In this document: positions 53,444 to 63,350 of the stretch, piece by piece
How the letters are laid out: every line of letters begins with the position of its first letter
How positions within the stretch are numbered: position 1 is the first letter of the stretch
Origin: Limnobacter alexandrii
Lineage (GTDB): Bacteria > Pseudomonadota > Gammaproteobacteria > Burkholderiales > Burkholderiaceae_B
NCBI RefSeq assembly: GCF_005871185.1
Contig: NZ_SWKN01000006.1
Span: 62,001 to 126,000, forward strand
DNA: 64,000 nucleotides
Reading direction: 5' to 3'
Made by a program: the position numbers and the translations under genes
The notes under the pieces: generated by a model
Seen by the model: only the letters and a program-made list of their open reading frames with translations
What the model was told of the DNA's origin: nothing
Databases searched by the model: none

Positions 53444-54097
53444 TCACGCAACTACATTGTTACCCGCAACTGCTTGGGTGAACACGTCCAGAATTGGCTG
53501 CAAAGCCTCGTACTTCATTTTCAATGCCGCCTGGTTCACCACCAAACGGGAGGAGATTTCGCAAATTTCCTCAACCTCGACCAGTTTGTTGGCACGCAAC
53601 GTTGAACCGGTGCTGACCAAATCGACAATGGCGTCGGCCAGGCCCACCAGCGGTGCCAGTTCCATGGAACCGTACAACTTGATCAAATCCACATGCACAC
53701 CGCGATTGGCGAAGTGCTCGCGCGCACTGTTCACGTACTTGGTGGCAATGCGCAAACGGGCACCCTGCTTTACGGCACTGGCGTAATCAAAGCCCTCGGG
53801 AGCAGCCACACACAGGCGGCACTTGGCAATGTTCAAATCCAGTGGTTGGTACAGGCCGGCACCAGAATGCTCGATCAACACGTCCTTTCCAGCCACACCC
53901 AGATCGGCCGCACCGTGCTGAACATAGGTGGGTACATCCGTAGCGCGCACAATGATGATTTGTACATCGGCACGGTTGGTACCAATAATCAGCTTGCGCG
54001 ATTTCTCAGGATCTTCAGACGGCACAATGCCCGCTTTTTCCAGCAAGGGCAGTGTTTCTTCAAAAATGCGTCCCTTGGACAGGGCCAATGTAATCAT
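53444..54097 (-). CDS. hisG: ATP phosphoribosyltransferase, short form
   Basis: 217 residues, the short HisG form that lacks the C-terminal regulatory domain and needs HisZ for activity and feedback control. Conserved [20 protein letters not shown] at the N terminus and the PRPP loop [19 protein letters not shown]. No hisZ gene lies in the window. It overlaps murA by 4 bp. Confidence 0.96.
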   Translation of the reverse strand: MITLALSKGRIFEETLPLLEKAGIVPSEDPEKSRKLIIGTNRADVQIIIVRATDVPTYVQHGAADLGVAGKDVLIEHSGAGLYQPLDLNIAKCRLCVAAPEGFDYASAVKQGARLRIATKYVNSAREHFANRGVHVDLIKLYGSMELAPLVGLADAIVDLVSTGSTLRANKLVEVEEICEISSRLVVNQAALKMKYEALQPILDVFTQAVAGNNVVA

Positions 54098-55350
54098 TCT
54101 GCGACTCGCCTCACATCTGCGCCCAGTTTGCGCAGCTTCTCTTCCATTTTGTCATACCCACGGTCCAGGTGATAAATGCGGTCTATCCGCGTTTCATCAC
54201 TGGCCGCAAGCCCTGCAATCACCAGACCAGCAGAGGCGCGCAGGTCGGTCGCCATTACAGTGGCGCCGTCCAGGCGTTCAACGCCCTTGATAATCGCCGT
54301 GTGGCCTTCGATTTCAATGTTGGCACCCAAGCGCACCATTTCCTGAACGTGCATGAAGCGGTTCTCGAAAATAGTTTCATTCACCACCGCTGTACCCTCG
54401 GCCACACAATTCACGGCCATTAACTGGGCCTGCATGTCGGTGGCAAAGCCGGGGAAAGGGGCAGTGCGCGCACCCACGGCCTTGGGGCGTGTGTTCATGC
54501 TGGCGTGAATTTTTGTGCCATCCACCTCGATTTTCACACCCGCTGTACGCAACTTTTCAATGGTCGCGTCCATGCTGTCGGCATCGGTGTTGTTCAGGGT
54601 GATGTTGCCACCACACGCGGCCACGGCGCACAGGAAAGTACCCGCCTCAATGCGATCGGGCATCACTTGATATTCGCAGCCATTCAGCTTTTCTACGCCA
54701 TGCACGGTAATGGTGTCGGTGCCAATGCCTTCAATTTTTGCACCCATTTTTACGAGCATTTTAGCCAGGTCGACCACTTCGGGTTCACGGGCTGCGTTCT
54801 CAATAATGGTGGTGCCTTCAGCCAAAGCGGCCGCCATCATCAGGTTCTCGGTACCGGTCACCGTGACCATGTCAGTCACAATGCGTGCGCCTTTCAAGCG
54901 CTTCGCTTTGGCGTGAATGTAACCTTTCTCGATTGTAATTTCTGCACCCATGGCCTGCAGGCCTTTGATGTGCTGGTCGACCGGGCGTTGGCCGATGGCG
55001 CAACCGCCGGGCAAACTTACGCTGGCTTCACCAAAGCGGGCCACCAAGGGGCCGAGCACCAGAATACTGGCACGCATGGTTTTCACCAGATCGTAGCTGG
55101 CGATGGGTTCGGAAATTTCTTCGGCACGCAAGGCCAACTGGTTCTCGCCGTGCCAAAAACACTGAACGCCCATGGAGCCCAGCAAGCGCAGACAGGTGTT
55201 GATGTCGCGCAGGCGCGGCACATTGGTAATGGTGACCGGCTCGGCGGTCAACAAACTGGCACACAGAATGGGCAAAGCCGCATTCTTTGCGCCAGAAATT
55301 GACACTTCTCCGTGAAGCGGCTTTCCGCCACGAACCAAAAATGAATCCAT
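54094..55350 (-). CDS. murA: UDP-N-acetylglucosamine 1-carboxyvinyltransferase
   Basis: 418 residues. First committed step of peptidoglycan synthesis. The catalytic Cys, target of fosfomycin, is in [15 protein letters not shown]. The N-terminal Lys-Asn ([15 protein letters not shown]) is also present. Placed between the bolA-like gene and hisG as in other Betaproteobacteria. Confidence 0.97.
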   Translation of the reverse strand: MDSFLVRGGKPLHGEVSISGAKNAALPILCASLLTAEPVTITNVPRLRDINTCLRLLGSMGVQCFWHGENQLALRAEEISEPIASYDLVKTMRASILVLGPLVARFGEASVSLPGGCAIGQRPVDQHIKGLQAMGAEITIEKGYIHAKAKRLKGARIVTDMVTVTGTENLMMAAALAEGTTIIENAAREPEVVDLAKMLVKMGAKIEGIGTDTITVHGVEKLNGCEYQVMPDRIEAGTFLCAVAACGGNITLNNTDADSMDATIEKLRTAGVKIEVDGTKIHASMNTRPKAVGARTAPFPGFATDMQAQLMAVNCVAEGTAVVNETIFENRFMHVQEMVRLGANIEIEGHTAIIKGVERLDGATVMATDLRASAGLVIAGLAASDETRIDRIYHLDRGYDKMEEKLRKLGADVRRVAE

Positions 55351-55365
55351 CGAAGGGCAGTCCTT

Positions 55366-55608
55366 TTACGCTTGTTGTTGAGCCCACTCTGCGGGCGTCA
55401 ATGTTTTCATCGACAGCGCGTGAATCTCGGCACGCATTCTGTCACCCAGTACTGCATACACTTTTTGATGGCGTTGAATGGCGCGCAGTCCTTCAAACGC
55501 ACTGGCCACGATGACCGCCTCAAAATGCTGACCGTCACCAGACACAGTGAGGTGCTCACATTCCAAGCCCTGCGCAATATAGCCGCGAACGGTTTCAGGC
55601 AACAACAT
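55366..55608 (-). CDS. BolA/IbaG-family protein
   Basis: 80 residues with the BolA-like fold (GDGQHFEAVIVASAFEGL and the helix RAIQRHQKVYAVLGDRM). The position just before murA matches IbaG (YrbA), which binds [2Fe-2S] clusters with monothiol glutaredoxins; a GrxD is encoded at 36940. Short and clear. Confidence 0.92.
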   Translation of the reverse strand: MLLPETVRGYIAQGLECEHLTVSGDGQHFEAVIVASAFEGLRAIQRHQKVYAVLGDRMRAEIHALSMKTLTPAEWAQQQA

Positions 55609-55641
55609 GATTTTTCCTATCCTTTTGATTCAACAGCACTA

Positions 55642-56397
55642 TTATCCCCTCAATTTGTAACCAGAGGTCACCATGCGCATCGCAATCACGGTCAAAACAA
55701 CCCAGGCAGACAGGCCAACGGCCAGGCTAAACCAAGGGCTTACGTCGCTCACGCCAAAAAAGCCGTAACGAAAACCGTCGATGAGGTAGAAAAAGGGATT
55801 GAAGTGCGACACGGTTTGCCACACAGCCGGCAAGGAGTGAATGGAGTAGAACACACCCGACAAAAAGGTGGCCGGCATAATGATGAAGTTTTGAAACGCC
55901 GCCAGCTGGTCGAACTTTTCAGCCCAAATGCCTGCAATTACACCCATGGTACCCAGCAAGGCCGAGCCCACCAAGGCATGCACGAGAATCCACACCGGGT
56001 TGTACACATGCAACCCCACAAAGGCCACAGTAACCAACAACACGCCGAGACCCACTGCAATGCCGCGGGCCATGGAGGCCAGCACATAGGCCGAGAAAAA
56101 CTCGAAATGGGACAAAGGCGGCAACAGCACAAATACCAGATTGCCGGTAATTTTGGATTGAATCAGGCTGGACGAGGAATTGGCAAATGCGTTTTGCAAC
56201 ACCGACATCATCACCAAACCAGGCACCAGAAAGGCGGCGTAGCTAACGCCGGGATACGGCTCTACCTTGCCATCCAGCACATGAGAGAAGATCATGAGAT
56301 ACAGCAATGCCGTGATCACAGGGGCCAGCACGGTTTGAAAACTGACTTTCCAGAAACGCAGAATTTCTTTCTTGAACAGGGTTTGCCAACCAGTCAT
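55642..56397 (-). CDS. ABC-2 type transporter permease (YadH-like)
   Basis: 251 residues with six membrane segments and the ABC-2 permease signature in the second half (AIAGIW-like region GVIAGIWAEKFDQLAAFQNF). It pairs with the ATPase that overlaps it by 4 bp. Substrate unknown; the neighbouring mla genes suggest a role linked to the envelope. Confidence 0.9.
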   Translation of the reverse strand: MTGWQTLFKKEILRFWKVSFQTVLAPVITALLYLMIFSHVLDGKVEPYPGVSYAAFLVPGLVMMSVLQNAFANSSSSLIQSKITGNLVFVLLPPLSHFEFFSAYVLASMARGIAVGLGVLLVTVAFVGLHVYNPVWILVHALVGSALLGTMGVIAGIWAEKFDQLAAFQNFIIMPATFLSGVFYSIHSLPAVWQTVSHFNPFFYLIDGFRYGFFGVSDVSPWFSLAVGLSAWVVLTVIAMRMVTSGYKLRG

Positions 56398-57302
56398 TTG
56401 GAACCCCCGCTCATCAGTTGAACAAATACCTCTTCAAGATCGGGCTTTTCTATACTGCACTCCAATACATCAAGATGTTCGATTCGGCACTGGGCCAGAA
56501 TTTGTTCAATTTCAGCTGGTCCGTTCAATGCCAGGGTGTAGCGCCCGTCGGTCACATTGGCTTTCAACACGCGGGCCGCCAAACTGACTGGCAACACACC
56601 GTTGAGCTGCAGGTTCAATGTTTGGCTGGCATGCTTCTTCAACAAATTGGGGGTGGTGTCCACGGTGAGCACCTCGCCTTTTTTCAGCATGGCGATGCGA
56701 TTGCACAGCGTTTCAGCCTCTTCCAGATAGTGGGTGGTCAGCAAAATGGTGTGGCCCTTCTGATTCAGGTCAGCAATGAATTTCCAGAGGGTTTGTCGAA
56801 GCTCTACGTCTACACCTGCCGTGGGCTCGTCCAGCACAATTACCGGGGGCTTGTGAACCAAAGCCTGGGCCACCATAACCCTTCGCTTCATGCCGCCCGA
56901 CAAGGTGCGCATATTGCTGTTGGCCTTGTCCATGAGGCTGAGCGAGTTCAAAAGCTCATCAATCCAGTCGTCGTTGTTCTTCAAGCCGAAGTAGCCTGAC
57001 TGAAAACGCAGCGTTTCCCGCACCGAGAAGAAGGGGTCAAACACCAATTCTTGAGGCACAATGCCGATGCTTCGGCGGGCATCGCGAAACTGATCCACCA
57101 CATCAAAACCCATCACCTTGGCCGTTCCGGCGCTGGCGCGGCTTAAACCGGCAATGATGTTGATCAGGGTGGTTTTGCCAGCACCGTTGGGGCCGAGCAA
57201 GGCAAAAAACTCCCCTTCCTGAACTGTGAGCGACACATTGTTCAAGGAACGGAACTCGCCAAAAAACTTGGATACTGAGCTTAGCTCTAGTGCAAAAGAC
57301 AT
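56394..57302 (-). CDS. ABC transporter ATP-binding protein (YadG-like)
   Basis: 302 residues from ATG 57302 (GAGAAG upstream). Walker A GPNGAGKTTLINI, signature LSGGMKRRVMVAQAL and Walker B VIVLDEPTAGVD. The C-terminal 80 residues form the extra domain common in ABC-2 exporter ATPases. Confidence 0.93.
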   Translation of the reverse strand: MSFALELSSVSKFFGEFRSLNNVSLTVQEGEFFALLGPNGAGKTTLINIIAGLSRASAGTAKVMGFDVVDQFRDARRSIGIVPQELVFDPFFSVRETLRFQSGYFGLKNNDDWIDELLNSLSLMDKANSNMRTLSGGMKRRVMVAQALVHKPPVIVLDEPTAGVDVELRQTLWKFIADLNQKGHTILLTTHYLEEAETLCNRIAMLKKGEVLTVDTTPNLLKKHASQTLNLQLNGVLPVSLAARVLKANVTDGRYTLALNGPAEIEQILAQCRIEHLDVLECSIEKPDLEEVFVQLMSGGSK

Positions 57303-57336
57303 GACTTCTCGCACCCAGCAAGGGTGCTACAGGTTT

Positions 57337-57588
57337 TTATGAGAAGAGAGATTGTACTCCGTAGGCAGCGATCAAACTGTCCAGCTGCGCGGGAGGATGT
57401 TGGAGTTCAAGGGTTTTGTCTGATTTAAGCACTCGCTTGGCCGCCAGAATAACGGCCAAGGCGGTTGAGTCCACATGTTTGACGGCTGAAAAGTCGATGA
57501 CATGATCGCCCTGCGAGAATGCCTTGGCAACCTCGGCAATCACTTCATCTCCGTTGCGAACGGTAATCTGATCAGCCGAGATCTTCAT
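57337..57588 (-). CDS. mlaB: STAS-domain protein MlaB
   Basis: 83 residues, STAS fold with VDSTALAVILAAKRVL at the expected serine/threonine region (position about 40). MlaB binds the MlaF ATPase and is needed for MlaFEDB activity. It starts one base after the mlaC stop. Confidence 0.88.
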   Translation of the reverse strand: MKISADQITVRNGDEVIAEVAKAFSQGDHVIDFSAVKHVDSTALAVILAAKRVLKSDKTLELQHPPAQLDSLIAAYGVQSLFS

Positions 57589-57589
57589 G

Positions 57590-58213
57590 TCAGCCCTTGG
57601 CGTTCAGGGTTTTCAACGTCTGGATCAAACCATCCACACCGGAATTGGCCAAGACTGGACCGAACTGGGCTTTGTAAGAATCCACCAACCACAGACCCAA
57701 CACGCTCAAGTCGTAAATCAGCCATTTGCCGTCTTTCTTCTCAACGCGATAGGCCAGGTCTACGGGCGGAGCACCTTTCTGAATAACGCGGCTGTTCACA
57801 ATCACATCCGTGTCCTCAGGGCGGGCACGCAAACGATCAACCTGCAAGGTTTGATCACCCACCTGAGACAAGGCACCCGAATAGGTTTTCACCAAAAGGG
57901 TACGGAACTCCTTGGTAATTTGCTCACGCTGCTCAGGCGTGGCCTCGCGCCACGGGCGGCCCACCACCAGCTGAGTCATTTTCCGAAAGTTGACGTTCGG
58001 CATGACCTTTTCATCAATCAGCGCATCAAGCTTCTTGGGATCCGAAATGAGTTCCTGCTTGCGGGCCTTGATTTCAGCCAGCACCTGCGTGCTGAATTTT
58101 TCAACAAACTCGTTGGCGGGCACATCTTGGGCCAATGCTGGCTGCACCGCCAAGCCAAAACCCAGTGTTGCCGCAGCAACCCATTGAAATACCTTGTTTA
58201 CTGCACTGTTCAT
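57590..58213 (-). CDS. mlaC: Periplasmic phospholipid-binding protein MlaC
   Basis: 207 residues with a signal peptide ending at QPALAQD. MlaC/Ttg2D family: conserved RKMTQLVVGRPWREATPEQRE and LVKTYSGALS. It ferries phospholipids between the outer-membrane MlaA and the inner-membrane MlaFEDB complex. Confidence 0.94.
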   Translation of the reverse strand: MNSAVNKVFQWVAAATLGFGLAVQPALAQDVPANEFVEKFSTQVLAEIKARKQELISDPKKLDALIDEKVMPNVNFRKMTQLVVGRPWREATPEQREQITKEFRTLLVKTYSGALSQVGDQTLQVDRLRARPEDTDVIVNSRVIQKGAPPVDLAYRVEKKDGKWLIYDLSVLGLWLVDSYKAQFGPVLANSGVDGLIQTLKTLNAKG

Positions 58214-58285
58214 GATTTTTCCAAAACGTTCATCATTCGTATAAAAACGCAATACCTACCGGGTGGTTGACCACACTGACGCCAA

Positions 58286-59170
58286 TCAGTTCAACAAGCC
58301 AAGACCAGACTTGGCCCGTTCACTTTGCTGCAAATCGACAGGCAGGTTTGCATCGGGCTGCACATTCCAAGGTGTGCTGGCTGGTTCAAGCTGCACCAAG
58401 GCGGCCTTGAAGGGCGGAAAGTGCTGGGGAACCTCGCTGCGCGACTCTTCCTCAAAATCCTCATAACCCTGATCAGCGGGATCTGGCGCTCCGTCTCGTA
58501 CCAGGCTGGCACGGCGCTTCAAATAAGCGTCACGGACAAAAGCGTATTGATCCAGCGCCACGCGCTCGACCAGGTCGGTTGCTGGCAACAGGCGCGCACG
58601 TGCGCTGACCGCGCTCAGCAACACCAAGCTATTGCGAGCCCTTACATTGTCGTAGTGGTAAAGCGGATCAAGTGACGCACTAACAAACCGAGCCGAGCCG
58701 TCTCGCAAGGTGCTGGGGCCCAAAAAGGGCAAGATCAGATAAGGCCCTTGGCCCACGCCCCAAACCCCCAGAGTTTGACCAAAGTCTTCATCGTTCTTCT
58801 GGAAACCAAGCTCGGTGGCCACATCGGCGAAACCCACGATACCAATTGTGGTGTTCAATGCAAAACGCGTGATATCGCTGCCCGCATCTTTGGGCTTACC
58901 CTGCAACAGATTGTTCACCGCTACCCGAACATCGTCGAGATTGGAGAAAAAATTCCTGACCACCATTTTAACTTCCGGTGGAGTAACCCGGTCATAACCT
59001 TGAGCAACGGGTTTGACCACGGCTTTGTCTACAGCCTGATTGAACCCGTCAACGGAGCGGTTGAATCCTTCCAGCGGGTCGGCTTCAGAAGGGGCGCGCA
59101 TGCTGGTGCATGCCGTGGACAAGCCAAGCACGCTGAGCAGCAAGATCACTTTTCGAATGGACACTAGCAC
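58286..59170 (-). CDS. mlaA: Outer-membrane lipoprotein MlaA (VacJ)
   Basis: 294 residues. The lipobox is GLSTAC (Cys21). The VacJ core has DPLEGFNRSVDGFNQAVDKA and the C-terminal half LGVWGVGQGPYLILPFLGPS. The start is GTG 59170, with AGGGG about eight bases upstream. MlaA removes mislocalised phospholipids from the outer leaflet. Its place between mlaD and mlaC, rather than at a separate locus as in E. coli, is typical of Betaproteobacteria. Confidence 0.95.
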   Translation of the reverse strand: MLVSIRKVILLLSVLGLSTACTSMRAPSEADPLEGFNRSVDGFNQAVDKAVVKPVAQGYDRVTPPEVKMVVRNFFSNLDDVRVAVNNLLQGKPKDAGSDITRFALNTTIGIVGFADVATELGFQKNDEDFGQTLGVWGVGQGPYLILPFLGPSTLRDGSARFVSASLDPLYHYDNVRARNSLVLLSAVSARARLLPATDLVERVALDQYAFVRDAYLKRRASLVRDGAPDPADQGYEDFEEESRSEVPQHFPPFKAALVQLEPASTPWNVQPDANLPVDLQQSERAKSGLGLLN

Positions 59171-59185
59171 TTCAAATCCCCTTCA

Positions 59186-59659
59186 TCACTTTTCAGAGTT
59201 GCCTTCGCTGGCTTTGCTGAACAAAAACTGGCTTATCAAGTTTTCAAGCACCACAGCGGATTGCGTGCGAGCAAACTTTTCTCCGCCTGCCAAATTTTCA
59301 AGGTCACCACCCACCTCAATACCCACGTATTGTTCACCCAGCAGGCCCGAGGTAAGAATTCTAGCTGAAGAGTCCTTGGGAAACTCGAACCCTTCCTCCA
59401 AATCCAGGGCGACTACCGCACGAAATGTAACCGGATCAAGATTGATGTTGGCCACGCGGCCCACCGTAACCCCTGCACTTTTAACCGGTGCGCGCGGCTT
59501 TAACCCACCAATGTTGTCAAATTCCGCGATTACCCGATATTGGTCACCAGTGGTGAAAGAACTCAAATTACCGGCCTTCAAGGCCAGAAACACGAGGGCC
59601 AGTGCACCAATCAGCACAAACAGACCCACCCAAAAATCCACTGCCGTGTTCTTTTTCAT
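59186..59659 (-). CDS. mlaD: MCE-domain protein MlaD
   Basis: 157 residues. A single N-terminal membrane helix (FWVGLFVLIGALALVFLALKA) precedes the MCE domain (YRVIAEFDNIGGLKPRAPVK, SAGVTVGRV). It forms the periplasmic hexamer ring of the MlaFEDB lipid transporter. Confidence 0.95.
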   Translation of the reverse strand: MKKNTAVDFWVGLFVLIGALALVFLALKAGNLSSFTTGDQYRVIAEFDNIGGLKPRAPVKSAGVTVGRVANINLDPVTFRAVVALDLEEGFEFPKDSSARILTSGLLGEQYVGIEVGGDLENLAGGEKFARTQSAVVLENLISQFLFSKASEGNSEK

Positions 59660-59671
59660 ACCTTCAATCCA

Positions 59672-60457
59672 TTAAATACTGAACATGAGTGCTGTAAGCA
59701 CAAAATCGAGACCCAAAATTGTCAGGGAAGAAATAACAACTGTCCGCGTGGTGGCTCTGGAAACGCCCTCGGGGGTGGGCTGACATGCGTAGCCCTGAAA
59801 CAGGGCAATTGAACTGACAGCCACGCCGAACACCACACTTTTAATCACGCCATTGAGAATGTCGTCGCGCACATCTACGCCAGCCTGCATTTGGGACCAA
59901 AATGCACCCGCATCCACGCCAATCAGCAACACGCCCACCACATAACCACCAAAAATACCCACGGCACTGAACAAACCCGCCAGCAACGGCAAGGAGATCA
60001 AGCCCGCTATCCAGCGCGGTGAAACAATGCGCGCCTTGGGGTCTACCGCCATCATTTCCATGGCGGTCAGCTGCTCACCTGCCTTCATCAAACCAATTTC
60101 GGCGGTCAGCGAGGTACCGGCCCGACCCGCGAACAGCAGGGCCGACACCACCGGGCCCAATTCGCGCACCAATGACAAAGCCACCAACAAACCCAAAGCC
60201 TGCTCAGCACCGTATCGGTTCAAGGTGTAATAACCTTGCAAGCCCAGCACGAAACCCACAAAAAGTCCGGAAACCACGATGATGACCAGGGAGTAGTTGC
60301 CGATGAAATGGATCTGATCGATGATCAGGCGCGGACGCAGCAGCGCCTTGGGAAGCAACACGCACAAGGTGGCCACAAACCGCGCAAAAACGCCTAGCCC
60401 GGCAATGGTGGCAATTACGCCAGCACCCAGACGGGAAACCAAGATAGCCGGGTTCAT
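59672..60457 (-). CDS. mlaE: Lipid-asymmetry ABC permease MlaE
   Basis: 261 residues, an MlaE/YrbE permease with five membrane segments and the conserved [21 protein letters not shown] (residues about 113-133) and MEMMAVDP. It overlaps mlaF by 4 bp. Confidence 0.96.
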   Translation of the reverse strand: MNPAILVSRLGAGVIATIAGLGVFARFVATLCVLLPKALLRPRLIIDQIHFIGNYSLVIIVVSGLFVGFVLGLQGYYTLNRYGAEQALGLLVALSLVRELGPVVSALLFAGRAGTSLTAEIGLMKAGEQLTAMEMMAVDPKARIVSPRWIAGLISLPLLAGLFSAVGIFGGYVVGVLLIGVDAGAFWSQMQAGVDVRDDILNGVIKSVVFGVAVSSIALFQGYACQPTPEGVSRATTRTVVISSLTILGLDFVLTALMFSI

Positions 60458-61242
60458 GCAAAGTCCTCCTGCAAATTGCGGGCGGGGTAATGGAACTTCA
60501 CGGGCCCCTCCGGCAAACCTTGGATGAACTGCTGAACGTACGGATCCTGATTGGCCTCCACTTCCGCGGGAGAACCTTGGGCCAGCACCTTTCCGTTTGC
60601 AATCACGATGACATGGTCGCTGATTGCGAAAGACTCGTGTATGTCGTGAGTCACCACCACAGAGGTGGCCCCAAGGGCATCGTTCAGGGTGCGAATCAAA
60701 TTGGCGGTAATACCCAGCGAAATGGGATCAAGCCCGGCAAAAGGCTCATCATAGAAAATCAGTTCTGGATCAAGCGCGATGGCCCGGGCCAAAGCCACTC
60801 GCCTGCTCATGCCACCCGATATTTCGGACGGAAAAAGATTGCTCGCACCTCGAAGCCCCACGGCATGCAACTTCAGCAACACCAAATCACGAATGGCTGC
60901 CTCGGACAAATTGGTGTGTTCGCGCAGCGGAAAAGCCACATTCTCGAACACATTCAAATCGGTAAAAAGAGCACCAAACTGAAAGAGAACACCAATTTTC
61001 TTGCGAAAGGCATAAAGCTGTTGGGTGCTTGCAGTGACCACGTTTTGGCCAAGCACCTCCACTTCTCCGCGATTGACCGGGTACTGACCACACATCAAAC
61101 GCAGCAGTGTGGTTTTCCCTGAACCGGACCCGCCCATGACCGAAACCACTTTGCCCTTTGGAATGTCCAGGGAAATGTTCTCGAGAATCAGTCGATCGCC
61201 ATAACCGAAGTCCACGTTTTTTAACTGTGCAACAAAGCCCAT
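60454..61242 (-). CDS. mlaF: Lipid-asymmetry ABC ATPase MlaF
   Basis: 262 residues. Walker [17 protein letters not shown], signature [18 protein letters not shown] and Walker [14 protein letters not shown]. It powers MlaFEDB. AAGGAG precedes the ATG. First gene of the long mla-murA-his-tat transcription unit. Confidence 0.96.
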   Translation of the reverse strand: MGFVAQLKNVDFGYGDRLILENISLDIPKGKVVSVMGGSGSGKTTLLRLMCGQYPVNRGEVEVLGQNVVTASTQQLYAFRKKIGVLFQFGALFTDLNVFENVAFPLREHTNLSEAAIRDLVLLKLHAVGLRGASNLFPSEISGGMSRRVALARAIALDPELIFYDEPFAGLDPISLGITANLIRTLNDALGATSVVVTHDIHESFAISDHVIVIANGKVLAQGSPAEVEANQDPYVQQFIQGLPEGPVKFHYPARNLQEDFA

Positions 61243-61279
61243 TGGGGCTCCTTAATAAACGAATACAAGTTTGGGAGGT

Positions 61280-61285
61280 ATTGTA
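61280..61285 (-). promoter_or_regulatory. Possible -10 element of the mla operon
   Basis: TACAAT on the minus strand, 38 bases before the mlaF start. No convincing -35 at standard spacing. Placed in the only gap before a run of tightly packed genes. Confidence 0.3.
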
Positions 61286-61400
61286 CCCCGAAGGACAGGC
61301 ACTCACCATCCATATGGTGACAGGCTCACTCACAAGGCATGACCTTGAAGCGTGGAAATGGTTTCAGCGAATTATGATTTGCACCACTTCACCCCTGAGA

Positions 61401-63350
61401 ATGCTTCCCGTGATCCGATTGCGCGTCTTTTTAATCTGCCTGGCCATGGCCCTGTCGGCCTGCATGGCCACACCACCGCAACACGGCACCTCAATCTCCA
61501 ACCCCGAAGTTGGGCACTCACTTGAATTAAGCGCGGTTTTCTGGGCTGACAAAATTCAACACCGCAGCAACGCCTGGCAAAGACATCAACAGACATTTAC
61601 ATTCAGGCTTGAAAACATTCCTGCCAGCCAGGTGCTTGAACTGATCTCGCGCGAACTGCAACTGGGCTACGAAATGGATGGCTGCGGCGCTTCGCCAGTC
61701 AGCCTGGTGGGAAAGGACATGCCGCTTCAACAGGTGATTGAAAGCCTGGAATTCCAGGCCGGGGCCAGCGTTGAGTTTGAAGGAAAACAACTGTCCATGC
61801 GATGCGAAGTCGACCAGCTTCGCATCTACACCCTTGATTACCTGTCGATCGCCCGACAAATGAACGACTCCTCAAGCCTGAGTTCGGCAATCGCTGGTGG
61901 CCCACGCGAATTGACCGATCGCCGAGAAACAGGCAACCGCTCTGAACTTGTTCTTAACAATGCACAGCAACACGACTTGTGGCAAGACATCTCCAGTCAA
62001 ATCGACCAGATCATTCAGACGCAAGTGAAACCGATTGAACTTTCAACACGGGAGCGGGTGGTTGATGAAGATGAAGACCGCGCTTATGCCAGTACAAGAA
62101 ACGGCGTGGCGCGCCGAACGCAGCCCAACTTGAGAAGTTCCACTGCGGTGTCCACCGAGAAACGAGACATCACGACCACGCGCAAGGAAACGCGCTCCGG
62201 GCGTGTTATTGCCAATCCGGAATCCGGCACTGTGTCGGTGATTGCAAAACCCAGCCAGCACCGCAGGGTGGCTCAGTGGCTGGAACAGGTTCAACGTCGG
62301 GTTGACCGGCAAATTGTGATTGAAGCCGTGATTACCGAAATATCGTTGAACGACCGCTACGAGCGTGGAATTGACTGGAACGTGCTTCGGCAAAATGGCA
62401 TTACGGCTGGCCTTGCAGTACAAGGACTCAATTTGGGCAATCCCGCATTCACCTTGAATGCGATTCGAAACACCAACAGCACTGACACCAGTGTCGCCCT
62501 GCGCCTGCTTGAGGAGTTCGGAAAAACGGAAGTGCTGTCCTCTCCGCGCGTGGTTACCATGAACCAACAGGCCGCTGTGCTGAAGGTCATCGACAACCGG
62601 GTGTATTTCACAACCGATGTTCAAACCAGCGCGCCCACTCAGAACAGCCCGGCCTTTTCAACTTTTACCACCCAGGTTCAAACCGTACCAGTGGGTTTCT
62701 TGATGACGGTGACGCCGCAAATCGCGGACAACAATGCAATTCAACTGCGGGTTCGACCCACACTCAGCCGCATCGTCGGTTTTGTTCAAGACCCAAACCC
62801 CGCACTGGAACAACTCAATATTATTAGCCGGGTGCCTGAAGTACAAACCCGTGAACTTGAATCCATCTTGCGTTTGAAAAGCGGCGAAATGGCACTTTTG
62901 GGCGGGCTTCGGCAAAAAGAAAACAGCAGTTTGAGGCGTGGCATTCCGGGCGTGCCCAAATCCATTGACTTGATCGCCGAGAGCCAAACACAAGGAGAAA
63001 CCCACATTGAACTGGTGGTGCTGCTGAAGGCCACTGTGCTGGAGAGTGCTACGGCACAACAGGCCGAGGCCAACAAAGCCCTCGGGGAACTCGACAAGGC
63101 GCTGGCTTCCAGCCTGACCATGTACCAGGCCAATCAAACGAAAGCCCTGAACACCCTGCTTGGCTTGTTGATGGAACGCTACCCGGAAACACCTGAACCG
63201 TTTTACAACATGGCAATTCATCTAAGCAAACAAGGACAGTTCAAGGAAGCGCTTGCCAACCTTGCGCTGGCTGAAGCCCAATGCAAGCGCAACGATTGCT
63301 CGCTTCCACTGCTGACAGTGCGTTCATTGATCCTGGCCAATCTGCAATGA
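61401..63350 (+). CDS. Secretin lipoprotein of a type IV pilus / type II secretion system (MshL/PulD group)
   Basis: 649 residues from ATG 61401; an earlier ATG (61374) is possible. The lipoprotein signal peptide ends at LSAC. A secretin N-domain follows (SREDLQL-like region LISRELQLGYEMDGCG, then ASVEFEGKQLSMRCE). The secretin barrel domain includes FGKTEVLSSPRVVTMNQQAA and the closing VPEVQTRELESILRLKSGEMALLGGL. The last 100 residues look like TPR-type helices (LLMERYPETPEPFYNMAIHL), an extra part. The domain order resembles MshL of MSHA-type pili. It overlaps the next gene by 4 bp. Confidence 0.85.
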   Translation: MLPVIRLRVFLICLAMALSACMATPPQHGTSISNPEVGHSLELSAVFWADKIQHRSNAWQRHQQTFTFRLENIPASQVLELISRELQLGYEMDGCGASPVSLVGKDMPLQQVIESLEFQAGASVEFEGKQLSMRCEVDQLRIYTLDYLSIARQMNDSSSLSSAIAGGPRELTDRRETGNRSELVLNNAQQHDLWQDISSQIDQIIQTQVKPIELSTRERVVDEDEDRAYASTRNGVARRTQPNLRSSTAVSTEKRDITTTRKETRSGRVIANPESGTVSVIAKPSQHRRVAQWLEQVQRRVDRQIVIEAVITEISLNDRYERGIDWNVLRQNGITAGLAVQGLNLGNPAFTLNAIRNTNSTDTSVALRLLEEFGKTEVLSSPRVVTMNQQAAVLKVIDNRVYFTTDVQTSAPTQNSPAFSTFTTQVQTVPVGFLMTVTPQIADNNAIQLRVRPTLSRIVGFVQDPNPALEQLNIISRVPEVQTRELESILRLKSGEMALLGGLRQKENSSLRRGIPGVPKSIDLIAESQTQGETHIELVVLLKATVLESATAQQAEANKALGELDKALASSLTMYQANQTKALNTLLGLLMERYPETPEPFYNMAIHLSKQGQFKEALANLALAEAQCKRNDCSLPLLTVRSLILANLQ

